A stretch of 64,000 bases of DNA from Tigriopus japonicus (lineage: Eukaryota; Arthropoda; Copepoda; Harpacticoida; Harpacticidae): NCBI GenBank assembly GCA_010645155.1, contig CM021313.1, forward strand, positions 2,332,370 to 2,396,369. Reading direction: 5' to 3'. Made by a program: the position numbers and the translations under genes. This document shows, one piece after another, positions 35,779 to 46,655 of the stretch (position 1 is its first letter; every line of letters begins with the position of its first letter). The notes under the pieces were generated by a model, which saw only the letters and a list, made by a program, of their open reading frames with translations, was not told the DNA's origin and searched no databases.

Positions 35779-36183
35779 TCTGATTAACGGCCGAGGTGGA
35801 TGATTGCCAATCAAGTTACTCAAGTCGCCTTCGTCTAGCCATTAACTTAGATTCTGCTGACCTGATGCGAAAAAGAGCCAGCCAGCATCGACTAGATTCT
35901 TCGTGACGTTCCAAGCTCCGAGTGGACCGAAATGGAAATCAATACTTTCAACATTTGGGCGCCAACTTGGAGAGGAATGAGAATGAGGAAAGGAACATCA
36001 TTGAAAGCAAGCACTTGTTGTATTCCAGATTCTAGAACAGGTTTTATAATGCCTTGGGTCTTATTCAACTGTCATTGTTCTACGGACAACTTCAAGTCGT
36101 CGTGGTGCTACGTATCTTTGTACTAATTCAATTATAATGGTTCATAACAAGGGTAAAGGAAGCGTCTAAGAAGGGCAATGGGT
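35779..36183. other. RIC3 upstream region / SERINC 3' flank
   Basis: About 400 bp between two minus-strand genes. It must contain the RIC3 5' UTR and promoter and the SERINC 3' UTR. I see no further gene and no canonical AATAAA on the minus strand. Confidence 0.45.
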
Positions 36184-37809
36184 TCAAATGTGCCCGAGAT
36201 TCTGTCGCAGGTCTGCAATGGGAAAGCTTTGGAAGTTTGATAGTCGTGGGTTGAAATTCAGTTCGATGTTCTCCGGTCCCTGTTGTCCAGATTGTTGTTG
36301 CGGTTGCTCTGAGGCCACGGTTCCACTATGATTGGGAATTATGGGGGTAGCCGAGTCTTGGAATTGGGTCGGGATGCATCGAGTTGGAAGAAGGAGGTAC
36401 AATAAGTAAAGCAGGGCAGCACTCCATCCACTGGCAACCTTGATGACCACAATGGTCCAGCTTTTTTCAAAATCTGGTCTGGCATAGCCGTCGGGATGGA
36501 ACCACTTGGTCAATTGAGTAGTCAAATGCATGATCACGAGAATGAGGAACAGGTGAAACAAGGAGATTTGGTACGTTTTGGGGGTGTCTCTCGCTTTGGG
36601 TGAAGATGAGGGTAGGATGTTTCCCCCGAAAGCTGAGGACACTGCCAACGGTTTCTGCTCCTCTTTGAACTCGTGCGTCATCTTCCACTTAGAAGTGATA
36701 TAAATTAAAGTGAAGGCGGCCATGACCATTGCAGTTCCGGTGAGACTGTCCTCCACAAAACGACTGGAGCGGTGCGATCGACATGCGATATCGTCCTCGT
36801 CCATCAGAAAACTCGTTTCTACCGCTCCGGGTTGCTCAGGAGAGGATTGCATGGCCGACCAAATCCAGAACGTGATGTAGACTACCACCAAACCGGATTG
36901 AATCAACCGGTTAGCGTACATGGAGCTTTGATAGGCTTGTTGGTCGTAATAGAGATTGGCTCTGCCTGAACCTCTGGCACAAGGAGTGATGGAAGCCAGG
37001 ATAATGGTACAACATAGTCCGGTATTCGAGATGAGGATGAGTTGCTTGGTAAGACAGTATTGTCTTTGTCCGTGAATTAAGAATAAAGCAATCGACATAA
37101 TGACCCAGATGGAGACCACCGAAATGGAGCTTGCTAACTCCGCCAGTCGCCATAGGCGTTGATAGGTGGCTCGTTTTTGGATACCCATGCAGATCTGATT
37201 CGAGACTTGAACCAAGAAGATGGTTTGAACGATAATGAAGACCCAGTTCCCAATGTGACAAGTGTAAATCCACGAGGTGTGAAGTTGGTTTAAGTGTGAG
37301 ATTGGGACCACAAAGGCGGCAATGGTCAGCAAAATCACCATCAAACCTTTGCAAGGCCACATTCGGTTGTGAACGTGAGCTCGACCCCCTTTGACTTCGG
37401 GTAATCGGAGAGTAATGAGAGCCAAAGCCAAAAAGAAAACCGTCACGGCAAATGCTATCTTAAACACGGCCATGTAACCCGTGAGCCGCATACAATTGTT
37501 CCCCATTCTTAAGTCTTTACAAGTGGCATCCAAGTCACGGAAGACCCTGTGGAGATGCCTCTGGAAGCTCGGTATGGTCACTGCGCCCATTGTTATGGCA
37601 GTAAAAACCACAACCAGGACATAAAAACATTTGGATCGTTTCAACTCTTGTTCAAACGAGATTCCCGACCACTGAGGGCATATCTTGTTCATGCACGGGG
37701 GTTTGCAACTGTGCATCAAGGACAAGCGCATTGGCACTCGAATAGGACAGCAAGACGGCAAAAGCTGCTCCTCATCATCATCATCGCCGCCGATGCCACC
37801 ACCAGCCAT
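36184..37809 (-). CDS. Serine incorporator family membrane protein (SERINC)
   Basis: A single uninterrupted frame of 541 aa. About ten hydrophobic membrane spans are spread along it, such as VLVVVFTAITMGAVTI, FAVTVFFLALALITL, GLMVILLTIAAFVV and LFHLFLILVIMHLTTQLTKW. Family landmarks are the Cys-rich N-terminal region (LLPSCCP), GYMAVFKIAFAVTVFF, the VHNRMWPCKGL block, FWIWSAMQSSPEQ, YQISLFHLFLIL, and a C-terminal VIKVASGWSAALLYLLYLL. SERINC proteins were named for incorporation of serine into membrane lipids; structural and cell studies support lipid scrambling at the plasma membrane and endosomes. It is longer than the usual 450-470 aa, with an acidic N-terminal extension and a Pro/Gln-rich C-terminal tail. 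It has no introns, while its neighbours on the same strand mostly do, and it is divergent from mammalian SERINCs. No specific paralogue is assigned. Confidence 0.88.
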   Translation of the reverse strand: MAGGGIGGDDDDEEQLLPSCCPIRVPMRLSLMHSCKPPCMNKICPQWSGISFEQELKRSKCFYVLVVVFTAITMGAVTIPSFQRHLHRVFRDLDATCKDLRMGNNCMRLTGYMAVFKIAFAVTVFFLALALITLRLPEVKGGRAHVHNRMWPCKGLMVILLTIAAFVVPISHLNQLHTSWIYTCHIGNWVFIIVQTIFLVQVSNQICMGIQKRATYQRLWRLAELASSISVVSIWVIMSIALFLIHGQRQYCLTKQLILISNTGLCCTIILASITPCARGSGRANLYYDQQAYQSSMYANRLIQSGLVVVYITFWIWSAMQSSPEQPGAVETSFLMDEDDIACRSHRSSRFVEDSLTGTAMVMAAFTLIYITSKWKMTHEFKEEQKPLAVSSAFGGNILPSSSPKARDTPKTYQISLFHLFLILVIMHLTTQLTKWFHPDGYARPDFEKSWTIVVIKVASGWSAALLYLLYLLLPTRCIPTQFQDSATPIIPNHSGTVASEQPQQQSGQQGPENIELNFNPRLSNFQSFPIADLRQNLGHI

Positions 37810-38068
37810 TTTTCTGAAAGAAAAATATTCAAATAGCTCGAAGACATATCCCGAAGGAGATGTCGAAAAAATCTCCGACTATACGAATTCATCGACGGTC
37901 GTCATTTGGAAGAGTCAGCAAAACACAGCTTGTCAAAACAACTAATTCATAAAACCATTCTTATTCGATAGAAAAAAAATCACCTTATGTGGTCGGTATA
38001 AAAGCAATGACAATTTGGGTTCACTTGTAAGTTCAGATTGTAGGGGGAAATTATTATTATCATTATTA

Positions 38069-39619
38069 TCACTTTGAATCGGTAGATGCTACCGCGAAAG
38101 TGGACACCGAGGCTGCCGATGTTCCACTTGTGTCGGTAAAATGTTTCGGCGCATTCGAAAACAAGTAGCTGAGACGGAAGGCCTCGGCCACGAGCAAATC
38201 GATATCGCGATCTCCCCATTTGGCCGTGGGAAGATTTTGGAGGAACATCAACAGGGTGTGAAAATCCTGTCGCTTCATCAACTCGCTCTTCCAATGCTTC
38301 AGAAAAGCGGCACACACATACAAATGAAACTGTGAGAACCCTTCCAACTCCGACAAATAGGTATCCCACAATCGAATGGTGGCTTTGATGGGCAATTCGC
38401 GCATCAAAATGTTGTTCATCCAACGGAAAGCAAACTGGAGGTAGGTCACTTCGTGTGATTGGAGGTGGTGATGAAGCTCTTGGTCCAGACGCAAGACGAG
38501 ATCCTCAAGCTGCTTCACTTTAAGTTGAATACCGGGTTGAGCAAAGGTGTAATAGTCCTGAATGCCTCCCAGGACTTTTGTCAGGCACCAGAACGAATCA
38601 GCCTCGATGGCATCCTTTTGCTCGTCACTCAATTCATCCTCCACTTGGATGGTGGCCACATCACGCCCCGGACAAATGTCTTGCAGAAAGACCAGAAAGA
38701 ATGGCGTGACCAGGTCATTGATCCCTTGCACGTATCCGGAGGCGGGATGACGAATGGCCCAAATGTATAGGATTCGCTCGAAGATCTCTTGAACACATTT
38801 CTGCTGGAAAAGGGCTATCACAGGGCTCATTCTTGGGATATCGATGTGAATTTGGCGATAGGTCTCTTGATGAATATCTTGGTCCTTGGTCTGGAAGTAC
38901 TGCACCACGTATTGCTTATATTCGTCTTGCTTTCTCTGCAGCACTTCGTCTTGACGGGACACGATACTAGGCAAGTAGCCGCAGAGAATCTTCCAAGCTT
39001 TGGGCCGCAAAGTCGGGGGCAGACCCGACCAAGAAGCCTCTCTTAACTTGCCCAGATCCAGATTTGGATTGGAGAGAAGTTTGTCCACCTTTTCCCATTT
39101 AGAGGAGTGCGGGCCCGTTGTCTGAACCGGATTGACAGAGCTTTTATCCGAGGAGTGAATCGGCGACGAAGGCGATCCATTCCGGCTGGACACACTGCCT
39201 TTCGTGGTCTCCGGTTTAAATACGGTCGACATGATCACGGGGGCCTTCGGGGTGGTCACCGAGCTTATGGCTGATGAAGGTGGCGACATATTGGTGGTTG
39301 ATCCGGATCCAGTCATCCCTCCGCTCTTGGTCAGCGAAGCCGGCAATGGCTCCTCCGAGTTCCAAGCATCCGAGACACTGGCTTCAAAGTCGCTGAAACT
39401 CTTCAGCTTGTTATGGCCATTCGCCGAGCTTCCGGACCCCGGATGAGAACTGCCAGGGGGCGGAACTTGCTTGGCTAGGACGGAAGATGACGGATTAGGG
39501 CGGCCTGGGACGGCTTTCATTGAGCTCTTCTTCCAGAACGACGATGACGAGCTCGTGGCGTCAACATTATTAGCTTTCTCATACTTTTTTGAAGACATAT
39601 TAACCACACTCGTACTCAT
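38069..39619 (-). CDS. TBC1D22: TBC1D22-type Rab GTPase-activating protein
   Basis: A single-exon gene of about 516 aa; the start may be off by a base. The N-terminal 190 residues are Ser/Pro-rich and carry SFSDFEASVSDAWNSEE, a segment shared with vertebrate TBC1D22A/B. The TBC domain follows from about 205 to 480: WSGLPPTLRPKAWKILCGYL, then the arginine-finger box IDIPRMSP, then RHPASGYVQGINDLVTPFF with its glutamine finger, and YLQFAFRWMNNILMRELP. Both catalytic fingers are present, so GAP activity is likely. Vertebrate TBC1D22 proteins bind 14-3-3 and Golgi ACBD3, and their Rab substrate is not well settled. No intron interrupts the whole protein, and the intronless SERINC lies just 260 bp downstream in the same orientation. 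Confidence 0.94.
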   Translation of the reverse strand: MSTSVVNMSSKKYEKANNVDATSSSSSFWKKSSMKAVPGRPNPSSSVLAKQVPPPGSSHPGSGSSANGHNKLKSFSDFEASVSDAWNSEEPLPASLTKSGGMTGSGSTTNMSPPSSAISSVTTPKAPVIMSTVFKPETTKGSVSSRNGSPSSPIHSSDKSSVNPVQTTGPHSSKWEKVDKLLSNPNLDLGKLREASWSGLPPTLRPKAWKILCGYLPSIVSRQDEVLQRKQDEYKQYVVQYFQTKDQDIHQETYRQIHIDIPRMSPVIALFQQKCVQEIFERILYIWAIRHPASGYVQGINDLVTPFFLVFLQDICPGRDVATIQVEDELSDEQKDAIEADSFWCLTKVLGGIQDYYTFAQPGIQLKVKQLEDLVLRLDQELHHHLQSHEVTYLQFAFRWMNNILMRELPIKATIRLWDTYLSELEGFSQFHLYVCAAFLKHWKSELMKRQDFHTLLMFLQNLPTAKWGDRDIDLLVAEAFRLSYLFSNAPKHFTDTSGTSAASVSTFAVASTDSK

Positions 39620-42010
39620 GACCAATCTAAAACTATTACAACTAAACTTATAATTACTACTAGCGATTAGATATGACGAATGTGATGGGGGTGGATGATT
39701 GAGTGGCTGTTGCTGATTATGGTAGTGATGTGATGACGGCCAAGTTGGTCTGCACGAAAACGGTCATAATCCCACCATGAGTCCGAAAATTATCGTCAAG
39801 TTTAGGAGCCTGATCACTTCGTGTTGTTTATCAAGTGCCTGAAGGGTTCCCATCGCATCTCAAGCGGCATGACCGCATCAACCACTATAACACATACACA
39901 CACACAATGACGAACCCCGCCAACAAGTCTTTGCTTGAAGATGCTCAAAACGTGATGATGGCTCTATTTTCAGAGTAACGAACCCATGACCATTGAGTCG
40001 AATGTCATCCCTTCCGTGGACCACAGCCCGTCCGTCCTTCGTAGGCCTTCTTATGAGGCTTTCATTGTCGATGGATGAATGGATGGCTGTCATTGGCCGT
40101 CGTCGTCGACGTCGATCCTGTTTTCGACCCAAGTTCTGACCAAAGCAGTGGGCCCTCAAACACAGGCTACCGATCGGGGAAAGCGCTCGGCCGGTGAGCG
40201 AGCCAGAGAAGGCCAACAAGGCTGCTGAGAGGACGGAAGCGCAGGATGGTGGGGGTTGTTGTCGTCTTGGTTGAGCACGGCTGTCAGACCAAAGGTTGTC
40301 TGCGAGTGTTGGAGGGCATCAGCATGCACTGGATCGGCGCCGTCCCCTTCAGTGGCGATCGGGTGATCTCCATCGAACACGAGCCACTGAGCGGCTGACT
40401 GGCTGGCTCGACAGGCTTTTAGAGCACATACACCACGAAACGGAGGTGCGTGCTGCCTGGTGCATGTCAGTAGTTTGCATTCGTACAGCTGTACTAGTGA
40501 ATGCGAGATTGGTAAAGGACTTGGCTAAACAGAATATACCATAGGCCAAACACATTTTCGAACGCGACTAAAGTTAGCTTAGGAACGTACCCCGAGCTGA
40601 TAAAGCAATTCTTTGGACTGACTTTTTTTCTCTTATTCAAAGTTGCCTATCGAACTGGATTCTCATCAATGAGAGGCCCACTCTGCCGCACTCTCATACG
40701 CGAAATTGAGCTGTGTCTCTGGTTCTCTTAGGCTTCTTGTGGTGCCCAAAGCACCTTAAGAGCCTTCTTCCGATGATGTTTTCCTCTATAGCCTCTCTCT
40801 CTCCGGCCCTTCTTTATGTTTTAAGCGGGAAACAACTTGAAAAAGGGTTAACTTTAGTGAAAAAAACCATGATTCTGAGCAACCCAGTCAAACCTTATCT
40901 AATCTGAAAAATTAAGCCATGCTTACTTAATAGCGTTGAAAAGGATCTTTCATCCAAGCGATTCAAGCTCACGGTCACTGAGCGAGATCAGTTGTTGCGG
41001 AGTTCTAATTAATCCCTTATTTATTTTTCCTTTGAATGGGTCTAGCCTTAACTTAAGCCTGGAAGGGGTAAGGACACGAAAAGGGCATCCAATCTAGACA
41101 GATTGGGTTGAAACGCGTTGACTAAAATTTTTGCACCCATGCATTAAAAAATGATGGCTCAGATTGTTTAGCTTTGACTGACAAATGATTGGGTTCAAAG
41201 TTGATACATTTCCCCAATCGGAGTTTTGTCAATTATTTGAAAAAAGTAATGCTTCACAATTGCATTGCCAAGAAATGTATTTTAGTTCTTTTACAATAAC
41301 ATAACAGTTGAAAATATGCTACTTTCAAGTAGCTAACAATAGGCTTACAGGGTAGCCCATAGGTAATGAGGCACTTGAAACTGTAAAATAATATAAAGAA
41401 GTGGTTTTAGAAGAAAGCATGCGAAAGACATTTTTGGTCATATAAATTTTGAACACAAAGTATTAAGGGCTTTGTGACGTAACAGTCTTTGTTTTTCGCC
41501 ATATCAAGGACTCACTTCCCTACTGAACCGGAGCTTTGCCGCACCCTTTTAAGGAGGAATTTTGTCCCTACTTAATGGGGACTGGAAATAACATTCTGCC
41601 CATGATGATGGCCTTTAAATCCCACTGATCACCATTTTTGATGATGTGAAGGTCACAACTGAGTTCTAAATTGATATGATGTACATCAGAGTCCTCCTTT
41701 GGATCCATGAATTAGATGCTATTGCTCTAAGAATGATGGGACTCCCAAAGTCAGCCAGGCTTGTTTGAAGGCCAATATTGGAGAATTTTGAGACAAGGGT
41801 AAGACCTTAATTGCACAGACTTTCCATGTAGATAATTTTGGGTGCGAGTTGCGTACAAAATTAACCTAAATGTTCAAAGATTTGTCAAAGCTTTAGTGAA
41901 GACTTGTGACAAAATTCTTCCTAAAAAAGGTGCAGCATAACCACGTTTCAGCAAGGAAGTGAAACCTTACCATTTCCCCTAAACCCATTTCTTTTTAATG
42001 GCATTAGGTT
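39620..42010. other. Intergenic region upstream of TBC1D22
   Basis: The first 1 kb is moderately GC-rich, with a CA run near 39890-39906, and likely holds the promoter. Beyond 40.9 kb it is AT-rich. No family-like frames or RNA genes were seen. Confidence 0.45.
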
Positions 42011-42326
42011 TAGTGATGGACCGAAAACGCTTTCGGCCGAAATTTCGGTTGCGGTTATGCCTGCCGAAACCGAAAGCAAACATGCACTATAAAGGACGGA
42101 GTTTGACAACAAAATCGAAAACAAAATTCGTCCAAGTGCCACTGAAATTCAAGTTTCCCGATTTTTCAAAATTTGCGAGTATCCAACATCAAACACAAGA
42201 GTAATTTAATTTTAAGGTGGTTTTTACATTTATACAATTTTGTATTCAGCTACTTTCGGTTTCGGTTGAGCCCTCTTTCGGCCGAAACTTTCGGTTTCGG
42301 TTATGAGCCCCTTCGGTCCATCACCA
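42011..42326. mobile_element. hAT-type MITE, 316 bp
   Basis: The left end TAGTGATGGACCGAA and the right end TTCGGTCCATCACCA form terminal inverted repeats with one mismatch. The identical 8-bp ATTAGGTT sits directly outside both ends (42003-42010 and 42327-42334), a hAT-length target-site duplication. The interior is dominated by TTTCGGTTTCGG / CCGAAACCGAAA repeats near both ends and has no coding capacity. End sequence and duplication length together support a non-autonomous hAT element. Confidence 0.92.
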
Positions 42327-43006
42327 ATTAGGTTTCGGTGCCCCATTGCTTATGGGCTTACCTGTATAAGGTCGTTTACAAGAACAAAAATGCTCTTTCA
42401 AAAGAGGGGTTTACTTAAACTGAAACTGAGAGCCTTTGAGCCATTAAAATGTCATTGAGAATCTGGAAATATTTGCACTTTGGGAAAATGATTTTAAAGG
42501 TAAAAATATAACAAATCTCAAAACACCACCCACGATGGGGCTTGCCTACTTCCAGTTTTGTTACCCTGGACTAAAACCAGGATTGCAAGTTTACAAAAAA
42601 AAGACTCTAGTGAACCATTTTTAGTTAATAGCATTTGTGGTTATCATCTTTGCTACATTAATTATTTCTGAAAATTAGATCTGAATGGATCCAACAAAAA
42701 AATCATCTCCATGCCAAAATCATTTAAAATCAAAATTTTCCTGGCCAACTATTAATTTTAAGGTTTTTGAAAGTAATTAGCAATTTTTAATCGAAAATGT
42801 ATACGAGGGGAATGTCAGTTATAACGAGAATGACGCTGTAGTGTAGAAACCTTGAGGTTTTCAACGATGTTTATTTTACATTTTTTCAACAGAAATTCCA
42901 TTTAGTTTGATGCATTTTTACATCTCTCTAATCGACCCTCAAATGTATGTGTAACATCCGAAACTGCACGCAAGGAGAAAAACGACACTCGTAAAACCTC
43001 GACACC

Positions 43007-43672
43007 TTCTAATGGGACACCGTAATCGCATGCATTTTCTTTTCTTACCGGTGGAGCCACCACCCCAACTTTAATCCGCCCGTCTTAGCTTGGAAGAAGC
43101 GAGAGTGCTTCAGTAAAAACGTGATAAATCCTTCCTGTGAAAGGCCTGTGGCCAAAATGAGAACAGAATTGACTAGGGCAGAGACATATCTAAGTCATTA
43201 AACAATCACTCTCAAAATTGGTTGACAAAATGCTGAGGATTTTACGATCAAAATGATACCGATGATATTACGCTTCTTCACAGTCCAGCCCTACTTTGCC
43301 CATCTGCCAGTTTGCGCTCCGTTACCTTAGCGGGAAATTTCAAAATTGTTCGCTCTCTTCTCGAAGGCAGACAAGACGCGGCAGCTGAGGCTGGAGTGTG
43401 AGGAAAAGTGAAATCATCACTATCATTTTGATGGTAAAATGCTCGACATTTTGTCAACCAATGTTGAGAGTGATTGTTTGATGACTTAGATATGTCTCTA
43501 CCCTAATCAATTCTGTTCTCATTTTGGCCAAAGGCCTACCACAGGAGGGATTTATCACGTTTTAACTGAAGCACTCTCGCTTCTTCCAAGCCAAGACAGG
43601 CGGATTGAAGTTGGGGTGGTGGCTCCAGCGGTAAGAAAAGAAAACACAAGCGATTACAGTGTCCCATTAGAA
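43007..43672. repeat. Near-perfect long inverted repeat (foldback element), 666 bp
   Basis: The arms are about 290 bp each: 43007 to about 43300 and about 43380-43672. They match over nearly their whole length, for example GGAGCCACCACCCCAACTT and GAAGAAGCGAGAGTGCTTCA with their inverted partners. I estimate roughly nine in ten bases identical by eye. A loop of about 80 bp lies between. Ends are TTCTAATGGGACAC and its complement. There is no coding frame of note. It sits inside the mariner-like element. Confidence 0.88.
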
Positions 43673-43949
43673 CTCTGCTCTGGAGAAAGACATCAAGGGG
43701 AATTTCCGTTCCTCTGTCTTGAGAAATAATCAGTCTGAAGACCTCCTTACCATGAAGAGGCACCTATCGAACTTGTACCCGGGGTAATTTAATTTCTTGA
43801 CTTATGTATTATTCTTACATATCTAACTACGAAATACATCTTAGGTTCCTATGGTTCTAAACTGAGAGCACGATATCACAGTATGTAAAGGGCCATCTTT
43901 TGACAACACTCAAAGGACCCCCTGCACGGCTAATTTAAGCTCATTCTCA

Positions 43950-44870
43950 GTGTCAAAGGTCTTCCCAGACAATTTTTTTTTCAATGATGGAAAAGACCAG
44001 AAGTTATTTGATGCCAAATCAGGTGAATAAGTCGGATGTCCAAGGAACTTGATTTTTTTCTTCTCACAGAAAGTCGTTGTTTCCTGGCTGGTATGAGGAC
44101 GAACATTGTCATGATGGATAAGCCAGTCCTTGTCAGTCTTGTTTGGCTTTTTCCTCCGAAATTGGCGTCAACACCTCTCAAAGGTAAGTAAGTCTCAAAA
44201 GTAGTAAGATGAATTTACAGTGATTCCTTTGGAGACATAACTTTGGTAGATGGGACTATCTGAATCAAAAAAGAGGACCAGAATGGCTTTCTTGGAGCTG
44301 GCAACTGTCTTTGCCTTGAGTGGGGGCTTTTCTCCTTCAACAATCCATTGCTTACATTGGATTTTGATTTCTGGTGGGTACAATTGACCCACTATTCATC
44401 ACAAGTGAATATTCCTTTGAGGAGTGTTTGTCCTTCTTGAAAATGATGCTTGATGAAGTCTCTTGAAAACTCCAGATGAGCCATCTTGTGTTCTTCTGTG
44501 AACAATAGAGGGATCCATCTTGAACTCAGCTTGGACATGTGCAGATGAAAAGGCAATATTAGCAACAGTCAAACGAGCATCTTTCTTTATAAAGTTCCTC
44601 ACAAATTCAATATTTTTATGAGTTCAGAATAAATGTTTTTGATGCTATATTTGCTTGGAACGAAACGATTCTCTTCCATCTCAGATTCATTTGTGCCCAA
44701 CAAAAATACGTCCTTTGGACATTACCTTGTCCCCATAAGCATTCTTGAGAAAATTGAAGGTTTCTTTGGCAGTTTTCCTTGCTTTTGCAAATGCAAGAAT
44801 GGTAGCGCGTTGATGTTACATTTTGTGTTTGTTCAATTTTGGCAGGGGTGAGCGAAATGACGCGCAAGGA
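43950..44870 (-). pseudogene. Frameshifted mariner-type transposase
   Basis: Minus-strand pieces in shifting frames follow mariner transposase order. They begin with an N-terminal segment reading FLKNAYGDKVMSKGR (about 44700-44760), then a helix-turn-helix-like part near 44400-44600. A catalytic-domain part with SKKAILVLFFDSDSPIYQSY and GITVNSSYY (about 44200-44330) follows, then a final block reading near WLIHHDNVRPHTS and YSPDLA (about 44030-44130). Several frameshifts separate the blocks, so it cannot make a full enzyme. Confidence 0.85.
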
Positions 44871-45033
44871 TTTCGATTTTTTCGGTATTTTGCGCGATCA
44901 ATCGGGCATTTACAATAAAGTAACAATTGAAGCCTAAAGAAAAAGTGATCATTTGGGATTCACTAAAATTTTCACAGGCAACTCGTAAAAGAGTTAGAGC
45001 CTCATTCTCGTTATAACTGACATTCCTCTCGTA

Positions 45034-45608
45034 GATTACATGGCTAAAAGTATAATTCAAAACATTTGCAAGTAGATGACTAAAGATATAGTGCCTTATA
45101 CTTTTTTGGGGTGGTCCAATATACCGTGCATAATACTGAAATTACTTAGAACAAGATCTATTTTTAGGAAAAGCTTTAAAACTACATATGTATGTAACAA
45201 TAGTATGTTCGTGTTCTATGTATCTTGTTATTTGCCCATTCTAACTTTTGTGCAAGTTATTGCTGTTGATCGTCTCCGTTATATGTACTAAAAGATTAGC
45301 CGAGAGAGTCCATACAAAAGATATGACTTTGTTTTATTCATGGAAAATAAGTGAAATTTATCCATTTGGACGTAGGTGTTCACACGGCTAACAACATTGA
45401 ATCGAAGCAAGTAGAAGCACTTTGCTTGCAGGGTCGATCAGATTGAGTCTTTGGTAGATAAGTGTTTTTTGAGGGGAAGAAAGAAAGAAAGAAAAAAATG
45501 GTGAAGCATTTTTTTTCCAAGAGATGACAGGTACTACTAACAGTCCAAATGGAGACAGCTCGCATCGATGGAACATTTTGTAATCCAAGGGCGATAAACG
45601 GGGGTCTT
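45034..45608. other. Vrille-like gene 3' flank
   Basis: AT-rich spacer between the mariner element and the bZIP gene. A minus-strand AATAAA at 45333-45338 is a good candidate for the end of the bZIP transcript, about 270 bases past its stop. Confidence 0.5.
45333..45338 (-). promoter_or_regulatory. Candidate polyadenylation signal for the vrille-like gene
   Basis: AATAAA on the minus strand, well placed about 270 bases past the stop codon of the bZIP gene. Confidence 0.5.
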
Positions 45609-46466
45609 TCACATTTCTATGGATGAATTGGAGGCCAAAATGTGAGACAATGCATTATTAGCCTCAGGAGAGAACTGTCGGGTCTCAGTAACATTAGGAT
45701 GCCGTCCGTAAGAAAAGGATCGAGATGTGTCATGGGCTTCGTTCATCAACTTTTTGTGATCTGACAATTGGTCGCCGCTCTTCGATCGCGGGTTGTCCAA
45801 ATGGTCTGCATTCTCGTTTGATTCGGAATAATGGTATTTGAACCGCAACTTGTGTGGCAGTTGATGGAGGTACTGATCCTCTGAGTTCCAAACGCCTCCA
45901 GATACGTCGGATGACGTGGGTGATAGAGGGGAGAGTGGCATCTGAGAAGTTGAGGACGATGACGAGGAATCTCCAATCTCTTGAGCAGAAGACGACAGGG
46001 CATCTTGGGAGGATTCTTTGGAGAGGTTTTCTGGGGCATCCCCGCATTCACTGCTGAAGTCATCATGCTCGGGTGTGCCGGATTCCTCCGAAGGTGATGC
46101 CCATTCCATCTCCTCTTTGACCATTCTTTCACCTTCAAATCGTTCTTGGATGTCGTAGAAGTTGATCAGACTCTCGCCCCTGATTCCATAGCGCTCAAAA
46201 ATGGCCGTCAATTGGGCTCGGAGAAATGCGTTGTCCTTGGACAACTCCATGACTTTTGTTTCCAGGATCATATCGTTCAACCTTCTCTTCTCTCGGGATC
46301 TTTTGGCAGCCTCATTGTTTCTTCGTCTTCTTTCCCAGTAGCTTTGATCCTTTTTGAAATCAGGAGTGAATTCTCGCCTTTTCCGTTGAGGAAATAAATC
46401 CCCGTGTGGAATTGAACCCACATTCTGCTTAGCCATTTCCAATAGATTGGAACCATTCAAGACCAT
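45609..46466 (-). CDS. vri: Vrille/NFIL3-type bZIP repressor
   Basis: A 285-aa frame lies in one coding exon. A splice acceptor (TTTTTAG, exon from 46471) sits five bases upstream of the ATG, so a non-coding 5' exon is likely. The bZIP region is at about 38-105: RKRREFTPDFKKDQSYWERR, basic region ERRRRNNEAAKRSREKRR, then a leucine-zipper heptad array. The extended basic region with NNEAAKRSREKRR and the preceding KKDQSYWERR are hallmarks of Vrille and NFIL3/E4BP4. The rest is Ser/Glu-rich and ends without a recognised domain. In insects VRI represses Clock within the circadian loop and binds TTACGTAA-type D-boxes. The protein is shorter than Drosophila VRI and NFIL3, so alternative 5' coding exons may exist. 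An NFIL3 paralogue outside the clock is possible. Confidence 0.87.
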   Translation of the reverse strand: MVLNGSNLLEMAKQNVGSIPHGDLFPQRKRREFTPDFKKDQSYWERRRRNNEAAKRSREKRRLNDMILETKVMELSKDNAFLRAQLTAIFERYGIRGESLINFYDIQERFEGERMVKEEMEWASPSEESGTPEHDDFSSECGDAPENLSKESSQDALSSSAQEIGDSSSSSSTSQMPLSPLSPTSSDVSGGVWNSEDQYLHQLPHKLRFKYHYSESNENADHLDNPRSKSGDQLSDHKKLMNEAHDTSRSFSYGRHPNVTETRQFSPEANNALSHILASNSSIEM

Positions 46467-46655
46467 GTTTTCTAAAAAGAAAGCAACAATTATTAAGTGG
46501 GTTGCATAAGGTAGCGTGTTCGCTTTTGAATATTCAATGGCTTTTAGTTCTCTAATCCATACACGGCAAACAAAATACGATTACCCAAAATGACGTTATG
46601 TCAGTCTCTCTTGGCCTGGCTAGAGTACATGTATCTACATCCCGTTCTGATTCAA

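Larger units (their letters stand above)
42804..45031 (-). mobile_element. Mariner-like transposon, 2.2 kb, with a foldback element inside
   Basis: Terminal inverted repeats of about 30 bp: CGAGGGGAATGTCAGTTATA at the left (continuing ACGAGAATGA), with its inverted match at 45003-45031. The repeats are flanked by TA on both sides (42802-42803 and 45032-45033), the mariner/Tc1 target duplication. A minus-strand transposase relic fills about 43950-44870. Downstream of it within the element lies the 666-bp foldback element at 43007-43672. Termini differ at a few positions, so the copy is not brand new. Confidence 0.92.
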
